From assembly GCA_025353725.1 (NCBI GenBank), contig JANXOF010000037.1, positions 528,302-592,301 on the forward strand: DNA of 64,000 nt, written 5' to 3'. Shown piece after piece: positions 52,628-61,214 of the stretch (position 1 is its first letter; each line of letters begins with the position of its first letter). Source of the DNA: Polyangiaceae bacterium (GTDB lineage Bacteria > Myxococcota_A > Polyangia > Polyangiales > Polyangiaceae). Both the position numbers and the translations under genes were made by a program. The notes beneath the pieces are model-generated. The model did no database searches and was not told the DNA's origin. It worked only from the letters and a program-made list of their open reading frames with translations.

Positions 52628-53398
52628 ATGAACGGCCTTACGCGGCGCGACGCCCTTTCGTCTTTTTTGCTTGGTAGCGCAGGCTTTGGTGCCGCTCTCG
52701 CGACCGGCTGTGTTTCCCCGCGCCTCGCGCGAGCAACACCTGCCGCGGTGCCGACCGCCGCGACAGCTTCCGGATCAGGCCTCGCGGGTGCTCATCACGT
52801 GGTCCCGCTTCCCTTTGCTGCAGGTAGTTTGCACGGATTATCCGAGCGGCTGATGCTCTCGCATTATGAGAATAACTACGCGGGTGCGGTGCGTAACTTG
52901 AATCGAGCCGAACAAGAGTTGGCGCACATGACGGCCGAGACCCCGCCGTTCGTTGTCGCGGCCGTGCGAGAGCGTGAGCTTACGTTTCGAAACTCGAAGA
53001 CGCTTCACGAGGCGTACTTCGGTAACCTTGGCGGTGACGGTCGCCGCGCGGGCGCGATCGACACTGCACTCGCGCAGACCTATGGTGGAAGCGCACGCTG
53101 GGAGGAACACTTCCGCGCGACGGGGCTCGGGCTCGGCGGCGGCAGCGGTTGGGTGGTTCTCGCTTTGGAGCTTGAGACGTCGGCGCTCCGGACCGTCGCG
53201 ATGGCCAACCACGCGCAGGCCCTCGCGATGTCCGTACCACTCGTCGTGATGGATATGTACGAACATAGCTACCAAATGGACTTTGGCGCGGCTGTCCCAC
53301 GCTACATGGATGCCTTTTTCGCGAACCTCCAGTGGGACGAAGTCAACGCGCGTTTCGACCGAGCCACAAAGGCCGCGCTGGTGGTGCGAGGCACGTGA
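52628..53398 (+). CDS. Exported Fe/Mn superoxide dismutase
   Basis: 256 residues from ATG 52628. The N-terminus has a twin-arginine motif (TRRDAL) and a lipobox (ATGC, Cys28), which are unusual for this normally cytoplasmic enzyme. The SOD core has all four metal ligands: H79 (SHYENNY), H127 (KTLHEAY), D209 and H213 (MDMYEHSY). WVVLALE and AFFANLQWDEVNARF are typical. It should dismutate superoxide in the periplasm or at the outer surface. It is divergent from the c-haem/DUF1501 operon, suggesting joint control. No Shine-Dalgarno stands out. Confidence 0.92.
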   Translation: MNGLTRRDALSSFLLGSAGFGAALATGCVSPRLARATPAAVPTAATASGSGLAGAHHVVPLPFAAGSLHGLSERLMLSHYENNYAGAVRNLNRAEQELAHMTAETPPFVVAAVRERELTFRNSKTLHEAYFGNLGGDGRRAGAIDTALAQTYGGSARWEEHFRATGLGLGGGSGWVVLALELETSALRTVAMANHAQALAMSVPLVVMDMYEHSYQMDFGAAVPRYMDAFFANLQWDEVNARFDRATKAALVVRGT

Positions 53399-53447
53399 AC
53401 GTCGCATTCGAAGTCGCCGTTCGGGGCTGGGTCAGAATTGGTTTAAA

Positions 53448-53460
53448 CGCCGAAACGGCG
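53448..53460. terminator. Small hairpin between convergent SOD and RCC1 genes
   Basis: CGCCG, AAA, CGGCG: a 5-bp GC-only stem between the two convergent stop codons (50 and 49 bp away). A weak terminator candidate without a U tract. Confidence 0.35.
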
Positions 53461-53508
53461 GCGCCCTTTGAAAGAGCGTCGCCGCGTCGGGAAGGCGTTA
53501 TTACGAAC

Positions 53509-56500
53509 TTACTGCGTCGAGCAAGTCGTGCCGTAGGCTCCAGAGCGCTTTACCCGCGTGGTGACGATGGCGCTCGTGTTCGTATCGAACTTGGCAATGC
53601 CGACCAGCTGGAGTGACTTGTGAAGCGCGCTCGCCGTGCTTCCGAAGATCCCGGTGCGGTAAGTACCGAGCGCGGCGTCGAGCTGGCTGTAGTAGTACGT
53701 GCCGGCTCCGGTTGTCACGGCGGGATCACCGTTGAAGGCGCTCGAGGCGTAGTTCGGGACGACGAAGGTGTAAGGCAGGTGAGCCTGCGTCGTGTCGATG
53801 CAGTACGCAGGCGTTCCGGCCATGGCCGGAGCCGCCGTGCACGCTGCGGTGGCGGAGCCGTCGGGCCGGCCGAAGAGGTAAGACTTCGCGCCGAGGAGGA
53901 ACTGCGCCATTCCGCTTAGGTACGCCGCCTTCGCGGTCGCGTTCGAGCACGCCCAAAGGTACGTGCCCGCTTGCTGGTTGAGTTCGGTCATCACCTCGCT
54001 TGTCGTCGCATTGCACGCGGTGACATGAGCTTGATACTGGTCGATAAACATGGCGGCGGCGGCGGCGAGAGGGTCATAGGTGACCATCAGCGCCTGGTTA
54101 CCGGTCGTATTGTTGACCATCGTGTAGGCGAGCGGCATGACGTGACCGGAGATCGTGCTTCCCGCCGCCGCGGTGAACTTCTGTACGAGTACGCTTGCTT
54201 GACTGCCGACGAGCGCGCCATTGGTGAGGCCGTAGGAAGAGAGGGCAGGCGTTGACGTGCGTCCGGTGGTCGGGCCGTAGCCCAATTGGCCGTAGGCGTT
54301 GAGTCCCCAGCACTTGACGGACGAGGCAAGGATGGCGCACGTATGTTTGCCGCCGGTGACGATGGCGGTGACGCCGGACGTCATTCCGGTCACTTGCGTC
54401 GGAGTTGCCATTTCGAGCGCGGTGGAGGCGCTATCGCCGACCTGGCCATACTCATTTTGGCCCCAGCATTTGACCGCGCCCGTGGAAAGCCGCGCGCACG
54501 TGTGCGAGTCGCCCGCGCTTATCGAGGTTACGCCGGAGGTGAGTCCCACGACCTGCACCGGCGTCGAGCTGTCCGTGTTCGTTCCGTCGCCCAGGCGGCT
54601 ATGCCAGTTTTTGCCAAGGCATTTGACCGCACCCGCCGTAGAAAGCGCGCACGTGTGAAAGTTTCCTAGACTGAGCTGTGACACGCTCGTGAGACCTGCG
54701 ACCACAACGGGCGTCGGTTGGTCGACAGCTCCGCCGAGTTGTCCGTCTGTTCCAGCTCCCCAGCACTTCACGCTGCCCGTCGTGAGGACTGCGCACGTCG
54801 AGTAGTCGGATGACGCAATCGAGCTCACTCCCGATGTGAGACCTGATACAGCGATGGGCACGAGGCTGACCGTCGCTGTCGGGGAGCTATTTCCGAGCTG
54901 CCCGCGTAGGTTGGTTCCCCAACATTGCACACCGCCGTTGACGAGCGCGCAAGAGTGCTCGGCGCCCGCGACGACGGAGGTGGCGCCGGAGGTGAGGCCG
55001 GAGACCTGTGCAGGCGTCCAGCGATTTTCCGGAGTGCCATCGCCAATCATGCCCGTGGGTGCGTATATCCCGTTTTGCCCCCAACATTTGACAGCGCCCG
55101 ATTGCACTGCACAACTATGATATCCGCCGGTGGCAAGCGAGGTCACGCCTGAGCCGAGGCCGACGACCTGCACGGGGGTGAGGCTGTCCGGTACGTCCGT
55201 GAAGCCGTCGGCGGCCGCGCCGATACCGAGTTGCTTGCCCACGCCCCAGCATTGCACCGCGCCGGTCGCCATGAGCGCACACGTGTGGTCCCAGCCGCCG
55301 GCGACGACCGCGGGAACGGCGGTTAGCCCGGGAGCTTGAGGCGTACGCGAGAAGTTCGGGACGCCAATCTGGCTAAAATCGTTCCTACCTGAGCATCGCA
55401 CTTCGCCTGCGGACGTGCGCGCGCACGTGGCGAAGTTCCCTGCTACGAGGGAAGTCGCGTTCGTAAAGAGGGCTGTCGAAGGCGTAGGGCTGTTGACCAG
55501 AGTGCCGTTGGCCAGCTCCCCATTCTCGTTGTTACCCCAGCACTTAATGACGCCGCTCCCGAGCAGCGCGCACGTGTGCGCGGAGCCGACAGCGATTGAG
55601 GTCACTCCAGAGGCGAGCGCTGGTACCACGGCAGGGATGTAGCGATCGGTTGTCGTTCCGTCGCCGAGTTCCCCTTGATAATTGAATCCCCAACAGTGGA
55701 CCGCGCCGCTTCCGAGAAGGGCGCACGTGTGGTTCCAACCGATGCCGACGCCGACGACGCCAGCGAGGCTCCCTACTTGAACGGGGGTCGAGACAGGGGC
55801 TGATGTCGTGCCGGTTCCGAGTTCGCCGCTATCGTTGGCTCCCCAACATTTGAGTGTGCCGTTGGAAAGTACAGCGCACGACGAGCTCTCTGCGCCCACG
55901 GCAACGCTCGTGGCGTTCGCGATGCCGCTGACCGTCACCGGTACCGTGCTCATCGGCGTGACGGTTCCGTTGCCGAGTTGACCTGCCGCGTTGGCCCCCC
56001 AACACTTGATTCCTCCAGACGCGAGCACGGCGCAGGTTTCGTCGCCGCCAGACGCTATCGCGATGACGCCGCTGGTCAGCCCCGTTACCTGAGACGGCGT
56101 AAGGCCGTCCGCGGTGCCACCGTTGCCGAGTTGGCCGTTCCAGTTGGCTCCCCAGCACTTGACTGCGCCGCTTCCGAGGAGCGCGCACGTGTGGCTAACA
56201 CCGGAGGCCAACGCAACGACTCCCGCCTCGAGCCCAACGACTTGCACAGGAGTTGTACTTCGGTTGTAGTCGTTGTTGCCGAGCTGACCGTTCCAATTGG
56301 CTCCCCAGCATTGAACACCGCCCCCAACACTCAAAATCGCGCATGTATGAAACATGCCGAGGGCCTCGCTCCGGAGACTTGCCGGCAGCTCGAGCGCCCC
56401 TCGTAAGCGGGCTGCGCGGTCGCTGTCGCTTGCAACGCTGAGCGGGAATTGACCCGCGTGATCGATGCCAAAAGCACCGGTTGGATTCGCCCGCCAATCG

Positions 56501-58212
56501 GCATACGCGAACGACGTGTCGGCGACATACGTATTCGTAAGCGTCCCGGTGCCGTAGGCCAGCTTGCCCGTGAGCAGGCGCATCGAACCCTGATAAATCG
56601 AAGAAACGTCGAGAAGCGGCTTAGTCGTGGCCGCGGCGTCACCGAAAAACCAGCGGCCGCCGCCGCTGCCGTAAAGTGGGTTTTGCTGCTCCGCCAAGGA
56701 GTGAAGGTTCAGCGCGTACACTTTGCCGTTTTGAGCTGCCACGCTCTTGCTCATGTTCGCGATGCGTTCGTTTTGGATGGGCGTACCCGCCGCAATCGTG
56801 TCGACCGGCACCATATTCAGAGGCGCGGCGACGCTGCGGTTGATGTTCGCGAGCAGCGCCGTCGCGTTCGTATTCGCGCCGAGTGCGCGAGGAGCAAAGT
56901 CACTGCCCTTCATCGAAAGGCTCGCACTGAAGTTCGTATTGTTCCATGCGTCGATCGACGACGCTGCCACCGGGAGTGCGATGCCCGTATGCTCTTGCAT
57001 CACGCGGCTCGCGTACGATTCCATGTCGCCCGCCGGCTCGCCGTAGAGACCGAAACCGTCGGGGCGTCCGAAGGGCGTATTTTCAGAAGCCACGCCGCTT
57101 TGCGCACCGGTTTTCACGGTGACGCCGCGGACTGTGGCGGTCACACCGTCGCGCGCCGTGTTGGGGTCGGAGAAGGCAATACCGACCGCGCAGCTTCGTT
57201 TCGCCGCGGCGAGCGTTCCGATGCTCGCGCAAAGAGCGCCGCCGTATTGGGTCGCAATGTTGCTCGTGCCTTGGCCGACGAGACTCGTCAGCATGTACGC
57301 GTCGCGTTGCGCGTTGGAGGTCGTCGCCGACGGTGCTACCCCGTTCATCACGTAGCCGCCGATTCCGGTCATCGAGCCGTCGCCGGCCGTCGCCTGGACG
57401 CGCAGACCTTGGCCTCCAGGTGTTGGAATGCAGAGGGCTTTCGTGTACCCAAGCGCGAGAAAACCGGGCCATCCGTCGGCGTCGAAGTTCGCATTGAATC
57501 CGCCGAGCCTGACGGTGCCAGCCGCGCACGCGGTCACGTCCGCCGTACCCGAAAAAGTCGGCCATGTGCTCAGCACTGCGGCTTGGTATCCGGCTTTCGG
57601 AACGCCGCGGAACTGCCAATTACGAGAGCCGTGCCACCCGACGAACGGGAAGGCGGTCGCAAAACCTCCGCCCCACATTCCGCCGCCACCGCCCCACGCG
57701 CCGCCACCGCCCGCGAAGTTTCCTCCTCCCCCGGCAAAGCTTCCGCCGCCACCATTCCACCAGCTTCCTCCACCGCCCCACGCGCCGCCACCGCCGCTCC
57801 ACCAGTTTCCTCCACCGCCCCACGTACCGCCGCCACCGTTCCAGTTTCCTCCTCCTCCGCTCCACCAGCCGCCGCCGCCCGCTACGTCGCCGCCGCCAGA
57901 CCACTGGCCACCGCCACCGGCCCACGGGCCACCACCGCCACTCCACGCGCCGCCACCGCCGCTCCACGTACCGCCACCGCCGCTCCAGAAGCCTCCGCCG
58001 CCCGCGAAGAGTCCGCCACCGCCGCCCCACTGGCCGCCGCCGCCGGCGAACGTGCCACCGCCGCCGACGCCGCGAAGGGCGCTTTGGGGCGAGAGATCGG
58101 ACTGTCGAAGTGCGACGCGCACTTCGTCTGAGGTGGTCGCGCATCCGACAACTAACGAAGCCCCTAAAAGAGACAGAACGAGAGTCGATCGGGAAGCGGA
58201 GCGTAGGCGCAT
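53509..58212 (-). CDS. Giant surface lipoprotein: GGGGxW repeats, then 14 RCC1 repeats
   Basis: The start is ATG 58212 (AAGGAGA, 8 nt), giving 1567 residues; the open frame upstream to 58659 is not coding. Lipobox VVGC (Cys24). Residues about 50-184 are about 18 near-perfect GGGG-x-W/F repeats. Residues about 190-640 are a globular region with no known family (FGRPDGFGLYGEP; NRSVAAPLNM). Residues about 640-1330 carry 14 RCC1-type repeats, each with HTCAL..SGAVKCWGxNxxGQLG and a VxGLTSGV linker; 14 would make two seven-bladed propellers. A 240-residue C-terminal region follows, with SYLFGRPDGS echoing the earlier FGRPDG. Probably a cell-surface binding protein. It is divergent from dps. Confidence 0.9.
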   Translation of the reverse strand: MRLRSASRSTLVLSLLGASLVVGCATTSDEVRVALRQSDLSPQSALRGVGGGGTFAGGGGQWGGGGGLFAGGGGFWSGGGGTWSGGGGAWSGGGGPWAGGGGQWSGGGDVAGGGGWWSGGGGNWNGGGGTWGGGGNWWSGGGGAWGGGGSWWNGGGGSFAGGGGNFAGGGGAWGGGGGMWGGGFATAFPFVGWHGSRNWQFRGVPKAGYQAAVLSTWPTFSGTADVTACAAGTVRLGGFNANFDADGWPGFLALGYTKALCIPTPGGQGLRVQATAGDGSMTGIGGYVMNGVAPSATTSNAQRDAYMLTSLVGQGTSNIATQYGGALCASIGTLAAAKRSCAVGIAFSDPNTARDGVTATVRGVTVKTGAQSGVASENTPFGRPDGFGLYGEPAGDMESYASRVMQEHTGIALPVAASSIDAWNNTNFSASLSMKGSDFAPRALGANTNATALLANINRSVAAPLNMVPVDTIAAGTPIQNERIANMSKSVAAQNGKVYALNLHSLAEQQNPLYGSGGGRWFFGDAAATTKPLLDVSSIYQGSMRLLTGKLAYGTGTLTNTYVADTSFAYADWRANPTGAFGIDHAGQFPLSVASDSDRAARLRGALELPASLRSEALGMFHTCAILSVGGGVQCWGANWNGQLGNNDYNRSTTPVQVVGLEAGVVALASGVSHTCALLGSGAVKCWGANWNGQLGNGGTADGLTPSQVTGLTSGVIAIASGGDETCAVLASGGIKCWGANAAGQLGNGTVTPMSTVPVTVSGIANATSVAVGAESSSCAVLSNGTLKCWGANDSGELGTGTTSAPVSTPVQVGSLAGVVGVGIGWNHTCALLGSGAVHCWGFNYQGELGDGTTTDRYIPAVVPALASGVTSIAVGSAHTCALLGSGVIKCWGNNENGELANGTLVNSPTPSTALFTNATSLVAGNFATCARTSAGEVRCSGRNDFSQIGVPNFSRTPQAPGLTAVPAVVAGGWDHTCALMATGAVQCWGVGKQLGIGAAADGFTDVPDSLTPVQVVGLGSGVTSLATGGYHSCAVQSGAVKCWGQNGIYAPTGMIGDGTPENRWTPAQVSGLTSGATSVVAGAEHSCALVNGGVQCWGTNLRGQLGNSSPTATVSLVPIAVSGLTSGVSSIASSDYSTCAVLTTGSVKCWGAGTDGQLGGAVDQPTPVVVAGLTSVSQLSLGNFHTCALSTAGAVKCLGKNWHSRLGDGTNTDSSTPVQVVGLTSGVTSISAGDSHTCARLSTGAVKCWGQNEYGQVGDSASTALEMATPTQVTGMTSGVTAIVTGGKHTCAILASSVKCWGLNAYGQLGYGPTTGRTSTPALSSYGLTNGALVGSQASVLVQKFTAAAGSTISGHVMPLAYTMVNNTTGNQALMVTYDPLAAAAAMFIDQYQAHVTACNATTSEVMTELNQQAGTYLWACSNATAKAAYLSGMAQFLLGAKSYLFGRPDGSATAACTAAPAMAGTPAYCIDTTQAHLPYTFVVPNYASSAFNGDPAVTTGAGTYYYSQLDAALGTYRTGIFGSTASALHKSLQLVGIAKFDTNTSAIVTTRVKRSGAYGTTCSTQ
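57660..58065 (-). repeat. Gly-Trp tandem repeat region in coding sequence
   Basis: About 400 bp of short CCGCC/CCACC-rich tandem units encode the GGGG-x-W/F repeats of the RCC1 lipoprotein. Unit length varies by codons, so the frame is kept. The opposite strand shows long Pro/Arg-rich open frames that are artefacts of this repeat. Confidence 0.85.
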
Positions 58213-58312
58213 CGTGTGGTTCTCCTTGGTGACAACCCCCCTTGAGCACGCACCGAGCCAGGTTGGATTGGGCGATATTGAGCGAAGATCGACGAGCCGT
58301 ACCGCGTCCCAC

Positions 58313-58340
58313 TGCACTTCGTGTGCAGCCCTGAAGTGCA
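58313..58340. promoter_or_regulatory. Inverted repeat between RCC1 lipoprotein and dps
   Basis: TGCACTTC (58313-58320) and GAAGTGCA (58333-58340) are a perfect 8-bp inverted repeat around 12 nt, in the 247-bp divergent promoter region. Inside is CTTCGTGTGCA, the same core as the tandem repeat at 4135-4159; another GTGCAG follows at about 58354. A regulator site is plausible. Confidence 0.4.
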
Positions 58341-58459
58341 CGGTAGCCGTCGAGTGCAGCGGCGCGCCGACGACGGGTTTCGCACTTGCTCGTACGAGTC
58401 GGACAAGTGCGGCGTTTTGCACGTAGCGCGTTGTTCTGTGCGCCGTTATCACTTCGCTC

Positions 58460-58939
58460 ATGACAACGACAAAAAACGATCTCTCCGAGAAAACGCGGTC
58501 CACGATGATCGAGTTGCTTAGCGCTCGCCTTGCCGATGCCGTCGACCTCCAAACGCAGACCAAACAGGCCCATTGGAACGTTAAGGGGCCGAGCTTCATC
58601 GCGCTCCACGAGCTCTTCGACAAGGTCAACGAAGACGCCGAGGAGTACGTGGACCTCATCGCGGAGCGAATCGTCCAGTTCGGTGGCTACGCGGACGGCA
58701 GCATTCGCACCTGCGCGAAACGAACAACCCTCGCGGACTACCCACGCGTCTCCGGCGGTCGGGAGAATACCGACGCCTTGTCGACGGCGCTCGCGACGTT
58801 CGGGAAGAACGTACGGGTCGCCATCGACGAGTCCGACAAGGCGGGCGACAAGGGTACGGCGGACCTCTTCACCGAGGTCTCGCGCGGTGTCGACAAGTGG
58901 CTGTGGTTCGTCGAAACGCATCTCCACGGGGAGCGCTAA
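58460..58939 (+). CDS. dps: Dps-family DNA-binding ferritin
   Basis: 159 residues, normal length. The interface ferroxidase site of Dps is intact: His in QAHWNVKG and HELFDKVNEDAEEYVDLIAERI with the Asp/Glu ligands. LLSARLADAVDLQTQTKQAHW and the C-terminal WLWFVETHL helix are typical. It forms a 12-subunit shell that oxidises iron with H2O2 and protects DNA. The N-terminus (MTTTKNDLSEK) is short with one Lys, so DNA binding may be weak. The start has no visible Shine-Dalgarno. Divergent from the RCC1 gene. Confidence 0.95.
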   Translation: MTTTKNDLSEKTRSTMIELLSARLADAVDLQTQTKQAHWNVKGPSFIALHELFDKVNEDAEEYVDLIAERIVQFGGYADGSIRTCAKRTTLADYPRVSGGRENTDALSTALATFGKNVRVAIDESDKAGDKGTADLFTEVSRGVDKWLWFVETHLHGER

Positions 58940-59091
58940 AGCGACTCATCCAAGCGGTCTCGACCTTCCGCCAAACCTCAAAGTTCGGCTATGGGTCGCT
59001 TTAAACCCACGAACCGAGAAGCATGCCTCTCCTTTGGGGCATGCGCCTCTCTCTAGGGATCTCGGGCCGTGAACGGGCTTCGCATTCGTGG

Positions 59092-60135
59092 TTATTTCGT
59101 GGGAGCCTTTTGCGAATTTGATATGGCGAGCGCCTGGTAGAGATTCGGCTGACTCAGCGTGGAGCTCGTTAAGAAATCCCACGACAGAATCCCCCAGCCG
59201 TTCAATCCCCAGTCGGCACCCCAGGAGTTGAGCACCCAAAGGCCGCGTGGGTCCGCGGCAAACGCGGCAACCGTGTGCCAGCCCTGCGACGCGGCGGCCG
59301 GCGGGGGCGGCCCCACGATGAGGGCTTCTTTCGTGACATTTTGAAACGCGTCGAACGTGTTGAATACGACGACTATCGGCATTCCTGCCTCGAGGGGGGC
59401 CGATAGTGCTTGTTTGATGTCTCCTCTGAGCTGAATTTTACTGTAGCCAGAAAAAGTATAGCTTTTCGCCGTCTCGAAGTGAGCGGGAGTAGGCTGAGTT
59501 GCGCAGTCATAGTCCGTTTCCATCGGCTGATAGGCAGAGGCTGGCGGAATACCGTCTTTCATGAGTCTTGCCAGGTGCACCTCAGGAAAAAACCCTCGCG
59601 TGCACACTCCCTTTGCTTCGAGCGCGTAGAGAAACATCGGCGCAAAAGCCGTTTCTTGCCGCTCGTTTTTGTTTGCGAGCCAGCCGGCGACGGAGTGGCC
59701 TAAAGCCCACGCGGCACAGCCGTACATTTGCCCTTGGTTCCCCGCGGCTGGTGCCCACGCGGAGACGTCGCCGTAGGCCGGCTGAAGGAGCGGAACACCG
59801 CCCGGCGCGAGGAGCTCCGATTGCGCGCTCGTGTCGGCTCCGTAGGTCTCGTCAAGTACCTTGGCGAGCTCAGCCGCGTTGACTCGCGGTAAAAATCTTG
59901 GGTGTGCGGGCGAGGTGTTCGGCGCCACGCCGGTCGAGATCTCAGCCCCACCCAAACCTTTAGGCAAACGGATCGGGAAGGCTTCTTTTTCAGTTGAAGT
60001 GTCGTTGCTCGGGGCGGAGACAGAGCAACCTGTTCCGAATGCAAACGCAACGCCGAACGCTGCCAAACCTGTCCGCAGTCGTGTGCCAGCCGTTTGCAAA
60101 GAAACGAATATGCGTTGAGCCGGCGGTTCGGACAT
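59092..60135 (-). CDS. Papain-like (C1-family) cysteine peptidase lipoprotein
   Basis: 347 residues, lipobox GTGC (Cys37). The C1 catalytic set is present in order: oxyanion Gln136 and nucleophile Cys140 in NQGQMYGCAAWALGHS, His in GWHTVAAFA, and Asn in LWVLNSWGADWGLNGWGILS. The last motif is the classic NSWG of papain-like enzymes. It has no long propeptide, only about 70 linker residues. A surface or periplasmic protease or amidase. It is alone on its strand between dps and nikR. Confidence 0.9.
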   Translation of the reverse strand: MSEPPAQRIFVSLQTAGTRLRTGLAAFGVAFAFGTGCSVSAPSNDTSTEKEAFPIRLPKGLGGAEISTGVAPNTSPAHPRFLPRVNAAELAKVLDETYGADTSAQSELLAPGGVPLLQPAYGDVSAWAPAAGNQGQMYGCAAWALGHSVAGWLANKNERQETAFAPMFLYALEAKGVCTRGFFPEVHLARLMKDGIPPASAYQPMETDYDCATQPTPAHFETAKSYTFSGYSKIQLRGDIKQALSAPLEAGMPIVVVFNTFDAFQNVTKEALIVGPPPPAAASQGWHTVAAFAADPRGLWVLNSWGADWGLNGWGILSWDFLTSSTLSQPNLYQALAISNSQKAPTK

Positions 60136-60501
60136 GGCGCTCGGAAGGGTGCAAACGTTGTTCCGGGCTGTGATGGGGCGACTTCAAGGTAGGTGCGAAG
60201 TTCGACGAACCACCGCCACACAACTCTAAGGCGACCTTCCCGGTCGCCTCGGATCATTCTGCGCAGGAGTGTCGCGGCGATAGGATGGCTTCGCATTCAC
60301 GTGTTTATTTCGACCTCCTACCGGCGCACAGCGAAGAGGCCGTGCGAAGGCTCTGCTGGTGCACGCGTAGACCACCCAGCCCTCGTCGAAGGGTCACCTA
60401 GAGAGGCGCGTTTAAGCGTTCTCGACGCGATGAGTCGCGCCAGCCGCCGCCGTACGGTGTTCCACTACGGGCGGTGGGGTGCGAGCCTCGGACACACGTG
60501 C
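60136..60501. other. Intergenic region with a hairpin
   Basis: 366 bp between the C1 peptidase start and the NikR stop, both on the minus strand. AGGCGACC (60229-60236) pairs perfectly with GGTCGCCT (60242-60249) around TTCCC, a possible NikR terminator. Open frames here are Arg-rich shadows. Confidence 0.45.
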
Positions 60502-60987
60502 CTACGGGGTAGGTCGTGTACGCGTCGCTGGCGATTTTTTGAGCTTCTGCGGCCGCGGAACGGACGACGATTCATCGACCTCGCTGGGCCTTGAAATGAT
60601 TTCGATGCCTCCGTGTTTGACGCCACGCGTCGCAAGAATGCGTTCGGCGATTGCGCGGAGTTCGTCGGACCGTCCGCGCATCACGATCACCTCGAGGCAA
60701 TTGTCGTGATCGAGGTGCACATGCATTGTCGAGATGACACGCGCACCGAGTTCATGCTGAATTTCTGTGAGTCGCTCCGAAAGGGCACGGACGTGATGGT
60801 CGTACACAAGGGTTAAGGACGCGACGGACTCAACGCCTCTTTCAACCTGCGCTTCGACAACCGCCGATCGGGCGAGATCCCGGAACGCCTCGGACCGGGT
60901 ACATCCGCGAGCCGCCACCACGCGATCGAACTTGGCGAGCAGGTCTGATTCCATCGCAACGCCGAAGCGTGTCAGAGACTCCTTCAT
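60502..60987 (-). CDS. nikR: NikR-type nickel-responsive regulator
   Basis: 161 residues. The N-terminal ribbon-helix-helix (LTRFGVAMESDLLAKFDRVVAARG, then RSEAFRDLAR) binds DNA; the C-terminal ACT-like domain binds nickel. H78, H89, H91 and C97 (ISTMHVHLDHDNCLEVIV) correspond to the four high-affinity nickel ligands H76, H87, H89 and C95 of E. coli NikR with equal spacing. The C-terminal 25 residues (Lys/Pro/Arg-rich) are an extension. AAGGGG precedes the ATG. No nickel transporter, hydrogenase or urease gene is in the window, so its target is elsewhere or it is autoregulated. Confidence 0.95.
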   Translation of the reverse strand: MKESLTRFGVAMESDLLAKFDRVVAARGCTRSEAFRDLARSAVVEAQVERGVESVASLTLVYDHHVRALSERLTEIQHELGARVISTMHVHLDHDNCLEVIVMRGRSDELRAIAERILATRGVKHGGIEIISRPSEVDESSSVPRPQKLKKSPATRTRPTP

Positions 60988-61214
60988 AGGAGCCCCTTAT
61001 AGACTCATTCACGCTTTGGAGTCAGTCGGGCACGGCGGATTCGCTCCGAGCGTAGGCCTTCCCCGCCCTTACCGGTTTGCGCCGAGCGAAAGCGCCGCGT
61101 CCGCGGCCCAAACAGACGCGACGCCGGAGCTCTCGGCCGATGGGCTCTGCGACCAAAAGTCTGGAGGATTATTCCGTTGTATGGATTGACGCTTTGGTAA
61201 GGCATTGGGTTTAT

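Noticed and set aside
57428..58426. Long Pro/Arg-rich plus-strand open frames opposite the RCC1 lipoprotein
   Set aside because: They are the antisense of the GGGGxW repeat region; composition follows from the repeat and there is no start signal or domain.
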